A stretch of 64,000 nt of DNA from Gammaproteobacteria bacterium (GTDB taxonomy: Bacteria > Pseudomonadota > Gammaproteobacteria > Eutrophobiales > Eutrophobiaceae), in NCBI GenBank assembly GCA_028819495.1, contig JAPPLI010000086.1, forward strand, positions 62,001 through 126,000. The letters are read 5' to 3'. The notes under the pieces were generated by a model. The model saw only the letters and a program-made list of their open reading frames with translations, was not told where the DNA came from and made no database searches. A program made the position numbers and the translations under genes. Position 1 is the stretch's first letter, and every line of letters starts with the position of its first letter. Below are positions 45,355-54,169 of the stretch, one piece after another.

Positions 45355-46611
45355 ATGACCAGGCAAAAATATTCCATATTCTCCCTGTTGCGCAATGCCG
45401 TCTCATATAACGAGAACTGGCAGCAGGCCTGGCGCAGTCCTGCGCCCCGGAAAAAATATGACGCGCTCATCGTTGGGGGCGGAGGCCATGGTCTGGCTAC
45501 GGCCTACTACCTGGCAAAGGAACACGGGATAAGGGATATCGCGGTGCTGGAGAAGGGCTGGATCGGCGGCGGCAATACCGGGCGCAACACCACCATCGTC
45601 CGTTCCAACTACCTGTGGACGGAAGCCGCGCTGCTCTATGAGAAATCGCTCAAGCTGTGGGAAGGGTTGAGCCGGGACCTGAATTACAACGTCATGTTCA
45701 GCCAGCGCGGCGTGTACAACCTGGGCCACAGTCTGCAAGACATGCGCGATATTGAAAGGCGGGTCGGCGCCAACCGCCTGGACGGGATTGATGCCGAGGT
45801 GGTCACGCCGGAGCAGATCAAGGCGGCCATACCCATGATCAATATCTCCCGCCGGGTGCGCTACCCGATCCTGGGGGCCTCGCTGCAGCGCCGGGGCGGG
45901 GTGGCCCGCCATGACGCGGTGGCCTGGGGGTTTGCCCGGGCCGCCGATGCCTTGGGAGTCGATATCATCCAGCAGTGCGAGGTTACCGGTATATGCCGGG
46001 AAAATGGTCGGGTGACCGGTGTCGAGACCGTCCGCGGCCGCATCGAGGCGGACCGGATCGGCGTGGTGGTCGCCGGCCATGCCAGCGTGCTGGCCGGGAT
46101 GGCAGGACTGCGTCTGCCCCTGGAGAGCCACCCGTTGCAGGCATACGTATCGGAACCCCTGAAACCGGTCCTGCATACCGTGGTCATGTCGAACGCCGTG
46201 CACGGATACATCAGTCAGTCGGACAAGGGCGAACTGGTCGTCGGCGCGGGCATCGATGGCTATAACGGTTACGGCCAGCGCGGCAGTTTCCACACCATCG
46301 AACATGCCATGCAGGCCATCATCGAACTGTTTCCCGCGTTCAGCCGGGTGCGCATGCTGCGCCAGTGGGGCGGGATCGTCGACGTGTCGCCGGACGCCTG
46401 CCCGATCATCGGCAAGACCCCCGTACAGCGTCTTTATTTCAACTGTGGCTGGGGCACAGGCGGGTTCAAGGCCACCCCCGGTTCCGGCTGGGCCTTTGCG
46501 CACACCATCGCCCGGGACGAACCCCATGAGCTGAACGCCCCGTTCAGCCTGGAACGCTTTACGACGGGCGCGTTGATCGACGAGCACGGCGCCGCGGCGG
46601 TGGCGCATTGA
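45355..46611 (+). CDS. soxB: Sarcosine oxidase beta subunit
   Basis: A 418-residue subunit of tetrameric sarcosine oxidase. [14 protein letters not shown] at residues 41-54 binds [13 protein letters not shown] places His186 at the residue that covalently holds FMN in SoxB. It oxidises sarcosine to glycine, and the one-carbon unit goes to tetrahydrofolate or becomes formaldehyde. In typical genomes soxB is followed directly by soxD; here an inverted repeat intervenes. Confidence 0.93.
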   Translation: MTRQKYSIFSLLRNAVSYNENWQQAWRSPAPRKKYDALIVGGGGHGLATAYYLAKEHGIRDIAVLEKGWIGGGNTGRNTTIVRSNYLWTEAALLYEKSLKLWEGLSRDLNYNVMFSQRGVYNLGHSLQDMRDIERRVGANRLDGIDAEVVTPEQIKAAIPMINISRRVRYPILGASLQRRGGVARHDAVAWGFARAADALGVDIIQQCEVTGICRENGRVTGVETVRGRIEADRIGVVVAGHASVLAGMAGLRLPLESHPLQAYVSEPLKPVLHTVVMSNAVHGYISQSDKGELVVGAGIDGYNGYGQRGSFHTIEHAMQAIIELFPAFSRVRMLRQWGGIVDVSPDACPIIGKTPVQRLYFNCGWGTGGFKATPGSGWAFAHTIARDEPHELNAPFSLERFTTGALIDEHGAAAVAH

Positions 46612-46629
46612 CATGCACATACCGTGTAG

Positions 46630-46735
46630 CAAGGTCGGGGTACTGTTTTCAGGACACGCTGTGAATACATCCCTGTACGCTTTATCGGCAACCGTCCTGG
46701 TTGCCGACATTCCTGAAAACAGTACCCCGACCTTG
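46630..46735. repeat. 25-bp perfect inverted repeat between soxB and soxD
   Basis: Bases 46630-46654 and 46711-46735 are perfect reverse complements, and CGGCAACC/GGTTGCCG nests inside. The fold would be a long two-step hairpin. It lies in a place where soxB and soxD usually nearly touch, so it looks inserted. Confidence 0.8.
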
Positions 46736-46754
46736 CCGGAGCCGGAGACATAGG

Positions 46755-47051
46755 GTGCTGTTGATTAACTGCCCCTGGTGCGGCCCGCGTGACGAGAGTG
46801 AATTCGGTTACGGCGGAGAAGCTGATATCACCAGGCCGGCCGACCCCGACGCACTGACCGACGAAGAATGGGCAGACTACCTGTTCATGCGCAAGAACCC
46901 CAGGGGACTGCACCGGGAACAATGGGTGCATGAGCACGGCTGCCGCCGCTGGTTCGTGCTGGAACGGGATACTGTAACTTACGAGATCACAGAAGAGGAT
47001 CGTCATTCCGGCGCCCCCACTCGTCCCCCCGCGAAGGCGGGAATCCAGTAA
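46755..47051 (+). CDS. soxD: Sarcosine oxidase delta subunit
   Basis: The GTG at 46755 starts (M)LLINCPWCGPRDESEFGYGGEA, the usual SoxD N-terminus. The zinc ligands are in CPWC and WVHEHGC. SoxD binds the zinc and stabilises the complex. The conserved core ends at about RDTVTYEIT; the last ~14 residues (GAPTRPPAKAGIQ) are translated from the common GCGAAGGCGGGAATCCA repeat, so the C-terminus is repeat-derived. The Sox core looks functional. Confidence 0.9.
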   Translation: MLLINCPWCGPRDESEFGYGGEADITRPADPDALTDEEWADYLFMRKNPRGLHREQWVHEHGCRRWFVLERDTVTYEITEEDRHSGAPTRPPAKAGIQ

Positions 47052-47095
47052 AACACCTATGACGCAGTCATTCATTATTTTCAGGCGAATTGCGA

Positions 47096-50000
47096 ATGCA
47101 GCCTGAGCGCCTCTCCACCGGCGGCCGCATCGACCGCTCGCGGCCCCTGGCGTTCCGGTTTAACGGCCGTAACTTACAGGGTTATTATGGTGATACCCTG
47201 GCCTCCGCCTTGCTTGCCAACGGGATTCGCATAGTCGGGCGCAGTTTCAAGTACCATCGCCCCCGCGGTATCATGGGCATCGGCGCGGAAGAACCCAACG
47301 CCATCGTCCAGGTGGGCGCGGGGGCGGCCACCATACCCGGACTGCGCGCCACGGAAGTGGAATTGTACGACGGCCTGGTTGCCACAACGACCAGGGGCTG
47401 GCCCGGCCTCAATTTTGACCTGCTGGCCGTCAATGAGTTTTTCTCCCCGCTGCTCAGCGCCGGGTTTTACTACAAGACCTTCATGGCGCCGCGGTTTCTC
47501 TGGCGCTGGTACGAACACGGTCTCAGGCATGCCTCCGGCCTGGGCGTCTCGCCCCGGGAGACGGACCCGGACAGCTACGAACATTACAACGCTCACTGTG
47601 ACGTCCTGGTGGCAGGTGGCGGGCCGGCAGGACTGATGGCGGCGCTGGCGGCGGCCAGGAGCGGCGCCAGGGTCATCATTGCGGATGAACAAAACGAACC
47701 CGGTGGCAGCCTGCTGCATGACAACGCCACCCTGAACGGCAACCCTGCCGGTGTGTGGCTGGGCAAGACGCTGGACGAACTGCGGCGTTGCCCCGAGGTT
47801 ATCATCCTGCCGCGCGGCACCGTGTCCGGATATTACGACCATAATTTCCTGACCATACTGGAACGTTGCCGGGATCACCCGGATCAACAGGGCAAGGAAG
47901 GAGTCCGGCAACGGTTGTGGCGGGTCCGCGCAAGGCGCGTCGTCCTGGCGCAAGGCAGCCATGAACGACCGCTCGTGTTTCCGGACAATGACCGTCCGGG
48001 AGTGATGCTGGCTTCCGCGGTTTCGGGATATATCCGCCGTTACGGAGTGTGTCCGGGCCGGCGCGCCGTGCTCTTCACCAATAACGACGGGGCATACCGC
48101 ACTGCGCTGAACCTGGCGCAAGCAGGAGCGAGCATCGCCGCGATCGTCGACTGCCGCGCGCACGGCGCCGGCGCGGTTGCAGAACCGTTGCGGGAGGCCG
48201 GTGTCGATATATTCCACGGCTGTGTCGTTGCCGGAGTCTCAGGCAGGGACGGTGTACGTTCGGTGCACGTTGTCTCCATGTCCACTGGAGCAGGCGCAGT
48301 CAACGGCGGCGTCAAAACCGTTGACTGTGACCTGCTCGCCATGTCGGGCGGCTGGAATCCCGCGGTCCACCTGCACTCCCAGGCCGGTGGCAGGATTGAC
48401 TGGGACGATGCCCGCGCTTGCTTCGTCCCCGGCGCGGTCAGGCAGGATCATGTGTCGGTGGGAGCATGCAACGGCAGTTTTTCCCTGGATGCCTGCCTGG
48501 AGGAGGGGAAGCAGGCAGGACTGGAGGCAGCACGCGCCTGCGGTTTCGAACCGGTTCCGTTCTCCACGCCGGAGGCCGGACGGGAACCGCCCGGAGCAGA
48601 GCGCCCGCTGCAACCGTTGTGGAGCATTCCATTGCCGCAATCGCCCCTGCGTCATCCGAAGCAGTTCGTCGATTACCAGAATGACACGACCGTGGCGGAC
48701 GTGTACCAGGCGGTACGGGAAGGCTACCGGAACGTGGAGCACGTGAAACGCTATACGGCGCTGGGGTTCGGCACCGACCAGGGCAAAATGGGGAATATCA
48801 ACGGCATGGCGGTATTGGCGGAATGCCTGGACAAACCCGTTGCCGAGGTGGGCACGACCACCTTCAGGCCGCCATATACGGGGGCCGGCTTCGGCCCCTG
48901 CGCCGGCGCCGCGGTCGGCGAGCTGTACGACCCGGTGCGCAAGACCGCGCTGCATCACTGGCACGAAGCGGCGGGCGCCGAATTTGAAGTGGTGGGGCAA
49001 TGGCTGCGCCCCTGGTATTATCCCCGGGAAGGCGAGGGGATGCACGACGCGGTGGCCCGGGAATGCCTCGCGGCGCGCCGGTCGCTGGCAATCATGGATG
49101 CCTCCACCCTGGGCAAGATAGAGGTGCGGGGTCCGGATGCAGTGACCTTCCTGGAACGTATCTACACCCATAATGTCGCCGGGATGAAGAACGGGCGCTG
49201 CAACTACGGCATCATGCTGGGCGAGGACGGCATGGTCATGGATGACGGGGTCATGGCGCGCCTGGGCGACCGGCATTTTTACCTGACCACCACTACCGGC
49301 GGCGCGGCGCGGGTAATGGGCTGGCTGGAGCAATGGCTGCAGACGGAATGGCCGGATTTGAACGTGTACCTGACTTCTGTCACCGAGCGCTGGTCGACCA
49401 TCGTCCTGGCCGGGCCTGCTGCCAGGAAGCTGCTGCAAGGGATGGACACCGACATCGATTTCGGCCGGAAAGACTTTCCCTTCATGACGGTCCGATCCGG
49501 ATCGCTGGCGGGGGTTCCGGTACGGGTGTTCCGCGTCAGTTTCAGCGGCGAACTGGCCTTTGAGATCAACGTGGAAAGCGACCTGGCCCCGGCCTTGTGG
49601 CAACGGTTCATGGCTGCCGGCGAGCAGTACGGCATTACCCCCTACGGCACGGAAACCATGCACGTGCTGCGCGCCGAGAAGGGTTTTGTCATCGTCGGCC
49701 AGGATACCGACGGCTCGGTGACCCCTTTGGACCTCGGCATGAACCGGCTGCTGTCAAAGGACAGGGACTACCTGGGCAGGCGCTCCCTGGCGCGGCCCGA
49801 CTGTCAAAGACCGGACCGCAAACAACTGGTCGGACTGTTGTGCGAGGACGGCAGGGAGAGCTTGCCTGAAGGGACGCAGCTTGTAGAACGTCCCGGCGGA
49901 GCGCCCCCGGTCCCGAAACTCGGCCACGTCAGCTCCAGTTACCACAGTCCCTGCCTGGGCCATCCCATAGCCCTGGCGCTGGTCAGCGCCGGCCGTGCCC

Positions 50001-50107
50001 GCAAGGGCGACGTCATCCATGCCGCGTTGCGCGACGGCAGCCATGTCCCGGTCAAAGTCGTCTCCCCCGTTTTCTATGACCCGAAAGGTGAGCGGCAACA
50101 TGTCTGA
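47096..50107 (+). CDS. soxA: Sarcosine oxidase alpha subunit
   Basis: The ATG at 47096 (MQPERLSTGGRIDRSRPLAFRFNGRNLQGYYGDTLASAL) is preferred to a TTG at 47090. At 1003 residues it has the usual SoxA length. The N-terminal 2Fe-2S-ferredoxin-like segment is followed by the NAD/FAD-binding motif VLVAGGGPAGLMAALAAARSGARV near residue 175, then a folate-binding GcvT-like C-terminal half with VSFSGELAFEINV. It forms the main body of the tetramer with SoxB. Its last 8 bases overlap soxG. Confidence 0.92.
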   Translation: MQPERLSTGGRIDRSRPLAFRFNGRNLQGYYGDTLASALLANGIRIVGRSFKYHRPRGIMGIGAEEPNAIVQVGAGAATIPGLRATEVELYDGLVATTTRGWPGLNFDLLAVNEFFSPLLSAGFYYKTFMAPRFLWRWYEHGLRHASGLGVSPRETDPDSYEHYNAHCDVLVAGGGPAGLMAALAAARSGARVIIADEQNEPGGSLLHDNATLNGNPAGVWLGKTLDELRRCPEVIILPRGTVSGYYDHNFLTILERCRDHPDQQGKEGVRQRLWRVRARRVVLAQGSHERPLVFPDNDRPGVMLASAVSGYIRRYGVCPGRRAVLFTNNDGAYRTALNLAQAGASIAAIVDCRAHGAGAVAEPLREAGVDIFHGCVVAGVSGRDGVRSVHVVSMSTGAGAVNGGVKTVDCDLLAMSGGWNPAVHLHSQAGGRIDWDDARACFVPGAVRQDHVSVGACNGSFSLDACLEEGKQAGLEAARACGFEPVPFSTPEAGREPPGAERPLQPLWSIPLPQSPLRHPKQFVDYQNDTTVADVYQAVREGYRNVEHVKRYTALGFGTDQGKMGNINGMAVLAECLDKPVAEVGTTTFRPPYTGAGFGPCAGAAVGELYDPVRKTALHHWHEAAGAEFEVVGQWLRPWYYPREGEGMHDAVARECLAARRSLAIMDASTLGKIEVRGPDAVTFLERIYTHNVAGMKNGRCNYGIMLGEDGMVMDDGVMARLGDRHFYLTTTTGGAARVMGWLEQWLQTEWPDLNVYLTSVTERWSTIVLAGPAARKLLQGMDTDIDFGRKDFPFMTVRSGSLAGVPVRVFRVSFSGELAFEINVESDLAPALWQRFMAAGEQYGITPYGTETMHVLRAEKGFVIVGQDTDGSVTPLDLGMNRLLSKDRDYLGRRSLARPDCQRPDRKQLVGLLCEDGRESLPEGTQLVERPGGAPPVPKLGHVSSSYHSPCLGHPIALALVSAGRARKGDVIHAALRDGSHVPVKVVSPVFYDPKGERQHV

Positions 50108-50780
50108 TATCCTGAAAAGACGCCATGCGCTGGTTTCCTTCCTTGACCGCGGCAGCGCGCCCGGCCCGGATAATTCCAACGCGCTGTTGGAAGTGCGTTC
50201 CCATTACGGCTACCTGAACCTGCGCGGAGCCCCCGGCGATGAACGGTTCATGCAGGCGGTACGGGAAACCCTGGGACAGCCCCTGCCCACCCTTGCCAAT
50301 ACGTTTACGGCAGCAACTCACACACAACGGGGACGGAACCCCGCTGACAACATGCGGGGGCATGCTTTAAATCCGTCCCCTGCATCTACCCCATCTTGCA
50401 CAATATACTGGCTGGGGCCGGACGAGTGGTTGCTGGTTACCGCGCTGGGCAGGGAAAGCGACATAGCGGAGCAACTTGGCGAAAACCTGGCAGGGCAGTG
50501 TTATTCCCTGGTCGATGTGACTGGCGGCCAGATCATGATACGCCTGCGCGGCCCCCGCGCCCGGGAAGTGCTGGCAAGGGGTTGTACCCTGGACCTGCAC
50601 CCGCGCTCCTTCAAGGCAGGCCAGTGCGCCCAGAGCACCCTGGCAAAGACATCCATGCTCATCGCCCTGGTCGAAGATGCCCCCACCTTCGACATCATCA
50701 TCCGCCGCAGCTTCGCCGAGTACGCGGCCCGCTGGCTGCGCCACAGCGGCGCCTCCGCCCATTTCCGTAATTCCCGCTAG
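50100..50780 (+). CDS. soxG: Sarcosine oxidase gamma subunit with repeat-derived insert
   Basis: The ATG overlaps the soxA end. Core SoxG pieces are present: GSAPGPDNSNALLEVRSHYGYLNLRG and YWLGPDEWLLVTALGRE. Between LPTLANTFT and the WLGPDEW block, roughly 30 extra residues (ATHTQRGRNPADNM and onward) come from a palindromic DNA element at 50329-50380. The reading frame is kept, so a full-length protein with an extra loop is expected. The frame-preserving insert looks like those of intragenic palindromic elements. Function of the complex may be preserved, which is not shown. Confidence 0.85.
   Translation: MSDILKRRHALVSFLDRGSAPGPDNSNALLEVRSHYGYLNLRGAPGDERFMQAVRETLGQPLPTLANTFTAATHTQRGRNPADNMRGHALNPSPASTPSCTIYWLGPDEWLLVTALGRESDIAEQLGENLAGQCYSLVDVTGGQIMIRLRGPRAREVLARGCTLDLHPRSFKAGQCAQSTLAKTSMLIALVEDAPTFDIIIRRSFAEYAARWLRHSGASAHFRNSR
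50329..50380. repeat. 52-bp palindromic element inside soxG
   Basis: The 9-bp ends GGGGACGGA and TCCGTCCCC are perfect inverted repeats, with an ACCCCGC/GCGGGGG stem inside. A close relative ending CATGCTTTAA is interrupted by MITE copy D near 63339-63359. The same GGGGGACGGA stem is at 42517-42543. Confidence 0.75.
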
Positions 50781-50803
50781 CCCCCGTCATTCCCGCTCCC
50801 CCA

Positions 50804-50859
50804 TTGTCATTCCCGCGGAAGCGGGAATCCAGTATGCTGACCCGTCGCCTTTGGCGACA
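50804..50859. repeat. Intergenic TCCCGC/GCGGGA repeat
   Basis: A TCCCGCGGAAGCGGGA hairpin followed by GTCGCCTTTGGCGAC. It carries the GCGGGAATCCAGTA core seen at 42.6 and 47.0 kb, and fills the space between soxG and the PIN toxin gene. Confidence 0.65.
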
Positions 50860-50951
50860 CTTTATCTATTTCTTTTCCGCTTTCTTGTATTTGTCAAGGC
50901 CTGCTGCATATGCATATTGCTTGAGTTTATGATATTGTATATAATACCACT

Positions 50952-51371
50952 GTGAACGTGGTGATAGATACCAATGTACTCGTTGCGGCGTTAAGATCAA
51001 ATAAAGGCGCCTCATACAGGTTATTGAGTTGGCTGCCCCATGGTCGTTACACACCCAATATTTCAGTGCCGCTGTTTCTTGAGTACGAAGCAGTTCTGAA
51101 ACGGGAGGGCATGGCGCCGACACTGGATAGCGTCGATATTGATGCGGTTCTGGACTTTGTTTTGAGTAAGTCTCGAATACGAAAAATCTACTTCCTGTGG
51201 CGACCATTTTTGAGGGATTTAAAAGACGACCACCTCCTGGAAGTGGCTGTGGCATCCAACAGCAAGTACATTGTGACTTTTAATGTCAATGATTTCAGAG
51301 GTATTGAAAAATTCGGCGTGAAAGCCGTCACACCCCAGGAGTATTTGAAATTGACAGGTATTATGAAATGA
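50952..51371 (+). CDS. PIN-domain toxin (COG1569-like)
   Basis: A 139-residue PIN protein from GTG. VVIDTNVLVAALRSNKG holds the first acidic residue, FLEYEAVL the next, and DDHLLEVAVASNSKYIVTFNVNDF the C-terminal acids. This subgroup is usually encoded before, not after, its antitoxin, as here, where the ribbon-helix-helix gene overlaps the stop by four bases. It is likely an endoribonuclease. Confidence 0.85.
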   Translation: MNVVIDTNVLVAALRSNKGASYRLLSWLPHGRYTPNISVPLFLEYEAVLKREGMAPTLDSVDIDAVLDFVLSKSRIRKIYFLWRPFLRDLKDDHLLEVAVASNSKYIVTFNVNDFRGIEKFGVKAVTPQEYLKLTGIMK

Positions 51372-51604
51372 GCACATTAAGTCTCCGACTCCCCGACTCC
51401 CTGCATGAACAGGTTAAAGCGCTCGCCAGGCAAGATGGTATATCGATAAACCAATTCATTTCTTCTGCCGTTGCAGAGAAGATGTCCGCCCTGATGACTG
51501 AGGAATATTTAAGCGCCCGTGCAAAGGCCGGCAATGAGGGTGATTTTTTCAACGCGCTTTCCAGGGTGCCGGCAACTGACCCGTTTGAGCAGGACGTATT
51601 ATGA
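51368..51604 (+). CDS. Ribbon-helix-helix antitoxin
   Basis: A 78-residue protein beginning MSTLSLRLPDSLHEQVKALARQDGISINQFISSAVAEKM, a typical CopG/HicB-type ribbon-helix-helix. Its ATG overlaps the toxin stop. The acidic and flexible rest could bind the toxin. Gene order (toxin first) is the reverse of most VapBC pairs. Confidence 0.82.
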   Translation: MSTLSLRLPDSLHEQVKALARQDGISINQFISSAVAEKMSALMTEEYLSARAKAGNEGDFFNALSRVPATDPFEQDVL

Positions 51605-51686
51605 CCCTGTATGCACATACGCGGCCCTACGAAACGTGGGCCGAGCGTTGAAAGAATGAATCGTTGAAGCCGAAGAAAGCACACCC

Positions 51687-52662
51687 ATGACCCCGCTGGA
51701 GTTTATCGACAAGTGGGAAGCATCCAGACTGAAGGAGCGATCAGGAGCACAGGAGCATTTTATCGACTTGTGCAGGTTGCTTGATTTACAAACATCGGCA
51801 GAGGCAGACCCGGAAGGGGAAACGTATTGCTTTGAGAAGGGCGCAAAAAAGGATATAGGCAGGGACGGATTTGCTGACGTATGGAAACGTGATTGCTTTG
51901 CCTGGGAGTATAAGGGCAAACATGCCGATCTTGATAAGGCGCTTGATTATGTGCGGCGATATACCCCCGGGCTTGATAACCCGCCGCTTTTAATCGTGTC
52001 GGACATGGAGACAATCCGCATTCATACATGCTGGACAAATACCGTCAGCCAAACACACGAAATAAGACTCCATGATCTGGAGAATGCTGAAAGCCGGGAG
52101 AAATTGAAATGGGCAATGACAGAGCCGGAACGGTTGAAACCGGGCATAACCCGCCATGCCGTCACGGAGCAGGCCGCCAGCACATTTGCCGGCATCGCCC
52201 ATTCACTGAGGGAAAAAGGCAATGACCCGCAGGTGGTTGCACAATTTATCAACCGCCTGATATTTTGCATGTTCGCGGAGGATGTCGGTCTTCTGCCCAA
52301 AGATTTATTTACACGAATGCTGGGTCAATCAAAGGCCAGGCCGGACCTGTTCGTCAAGTTTGCTTCAGAACTATTTGGCGCGATGGCAAACAAGAGCGGA
52401 ACGGTGGGTTTTGACGAAATAGAGTGGTTCAATGGCGGACTGTTTAACGATGACCACTCGCTTGCTCTGGATAAGGCCGAAATTGAAGCAGTTTACAGCG
52501 CGGCAAAACTGGACTGGTCTGAAATATCCCCAGTGGTTATCAGATGCTCACCGCAGCCTGGATGATGCTGTTGCAAGGGCTTACGGGTGGGATACGGATA
52601 TTTCAGAAGAAGATGCGCTGGCAGAGTTGTTGTTGCTTAACCAGCAAATGACCCAACCATAG
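51687..52662 (+). pseudogene. Eco57I-like DNA methyltransferase with its middle deleted
   Basis: The reading frame from 51687 gives the N-terminal part of large type IIG-like DNA methyltransferases (MTPLEFIDKWEAS... to AAKLDWSEISP). In the family LDWS is normally followed by GTLFERGL and the S-adenosylmethionine and NPPY motifs. Here, near 52520, the sequence jumps (with a change of frame) to YPQWLSDAHRSLDDAVARAYGW and EEDALAELLLLN, which match the extreme C-terminus of the same proteins. At least several hundred residues, including all catalytic motifs, are missing. It is a collapsed gene. Confidence 0.75.
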
Positions 52663-52687
52663 ATTGCAGCAAGACAAAGTCCAATAT

Positions 52688-53482
52688 TCATGCATTAATG
52701 TTGCCCCGAATCTCCTCAGGCGCCAACGGGTCGCCCTGGTCGGTTTCGTCCATGGCTTCGGCCACGATGACCTGGGAGGTCTGCATCATGACCGCCATGC
52801 CGTGGGATTGTTCCTCCGCGGTGATCGGCGCCCGCACCGACATGCGGTACAGGGTGAATACGGCCATGAACAGGTACACCAGCGCCACGAAGTAATACAG
52901 GCCGCCGGGCCCCAGGATCTTCATGACCTGGGTGCTGAGTATGGGGCCGGACAATCCGCCGATGCCGTTGATGAAAATAATGCTGCCGCTGGCGGACAGG
53001 ATCTGTCCGCCGATAAAGCCGAGAGTGACCGTGAACATATAGGCGGCCAGCAGGCGCCCCCGGTTGTCATTATCGGTGATCGTATTCAGCCAGCTTTCCG
53101 AGACCATGAACAGGCCGGAAAGACAAAAGCCGGTCAGCGCGCGCAACAGGAACCATATCAGCGGGTCTACAAACGTGGAGTGCACCAGGATGACTGCGGA
53201 GGCGATGGTGGCCAGCGCGGCGAATACGCGGATATGGCCCACCCGTCCGACCCACTTGGGTACGATCCGCGCGCCCAACAGAAAACCCGCATAATAGGCG
53301 GACATGATGAGGCCGATAGTGTCCACTCCGAAGTTTTCCAGGGACGCCCTGAGGCCGAGCAGCGTGCCCTGCATGCCGCTGCACACGGCAATCAGGGCGA
53401 CGCCGAACAGCAGGCTCCAGACCAGCAGCAGTTGAGGTTTCTTCGTTTGTCTGTGGGGATGCTTCATGAGCGCCCGTACCAA
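52688..53482 (-). pseudogene. MFS transporter with internal deletion
   Basis: A 264-residue reading frame, short for an MFS protein (usually ~420). It has the first six helices (LLLVWSLLFGVALIAVCSGMQGTLLGL to YMFTVTLGFIGGQ), then jumps to SGSIIFINGIGGLSGPILS and GLYYFVALVYLFMAVFTLYRMS, which is the C-terminal end, with an acidic tail. Some 150 central residues seem lost in frame. It may be non-functional. It could, less likely, be a short natural variant. Confidence 0.65.
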
Positions 53483-53511
53483 ACGTATTGACGATAATAA
53501 TAAGCTGAGGG

Positions 53512-53670
53512 CTATTCCAGCCCCGTCAGACGTTCGATGAACCGGGCCTTGAGGGAATGTCGTGTGCGAAGGGCGTTCAGGCGCTCCGAATAGGCGTCCA
53601 AGGTATTGTCTTCTTCAGCCAGCAGCGGCTGGTCAACTGCCAGGAACTCGTAGTACTGGTATTCGCTCAC
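53512..53670 (-). pseudogene. Collapsed 'SEYQYYEF' protein gene
   Basis: A GTG-started frame of 52 residues: SEYQYYEFLAVDQPL at the front and AYSERLNALRTRHSLKARFIERLTGLE at the end. The front is a known start of a conserved bacterial protein of several hundred residues, and the end looks like that protein's C-terminus. The middle is missing. It lies next to two other genes with the same kind of loss. Confidence 0.5.
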
Positions 53671-54169
53671 GAATGTGCTCCAAATACGGGGCTCCCTATT
53701 GGAATATGATAGATGCCACCTTTCTTGAAGGATTCGATATTTTCCAGTAAGTCTGGAATTAGCTTTTGAAGATAAAAGTGATCATTGGAAATCGCATCCA
53801 GAATAATGACTGCGAGATCATAATTTTTCAGTGGATTTTGATGTCCCAGCTTTTTGTCCACAGTAATGAAGTGTGAAAATTCCTTGGATGCCAGTCGAAG
53901 CAATTCTCCATTGGTTTTTCCTGACCAGCCCATTTCGGGGACTGTTTTTACAACGTAATGGGACAAATCACGTTTAAGGGCACCTCTAAAAATTAGAGGT
54001 GCCCGTGCAGCATAAGGATATGCTGCCATTTTTAATCACGTAAGTGATTGAAAATGAAGGAAACGGAAAATCGCACTTTTCCGTTTCCGTCTCTAAAAAT
54101 GCCACGGATGGCATTTTTAGAGGTTCCTTTAAGTTGTCTGGGTATACATTCGTCAAGCAGCAATTTCAT
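53667..54169 (-). pseudogene. DUF5615-type PIN toxin split by MITE copy C
   Basis: Reading from the ATG at 54169, overlapping the DUF433 stop, gives MKLLLDECIPRQ and then LK, where MITE copy C starts. After the element, LKRDLSHYVVKTVPEMGWSGKTNGELL and TVDKKLGHQN continue to a stop at 53667. The 6-bp target TTTAAG is repeated on both sides and codes LK. Removing the element and one repeat restores a 115-residue DUF5615 toxin with the standard front LLDECIP. With the element (155 bp, not a multiple of three) the frame is lost; the element itself offers a new ATG in frame with the rest. Confidence 0.9.
53979..54127 (+). mobile_element. Five-hairpin MITE-like element, copy C
   Basis: A full 149-bp copy, GGCACC...GGTTCC, flanked on both sides by TTTAAG (53973-53978 and 54128-54133). 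It is inserted in the fourteenth-codon region of the DUF5615-type toxin gene. It differs from copy A by only a few bases. Confidence 0.88.

Noticed and set aside
45403-46710. Minus-strand frame of 435 codons
   Set aside because: It is antisense to soxB; no motif or plausible start region.
48239-49663. Minus-strand frame of 474 codons
   Set aside because: It is fully antisense to soxA and lacks any recognisable motif.
52664-53491. Plus-strand frame of 275 codons
   Set aside because: It mirrors the MFS remnant; its His/Gln-rich content is typical of an antisense membrane-gene frame.
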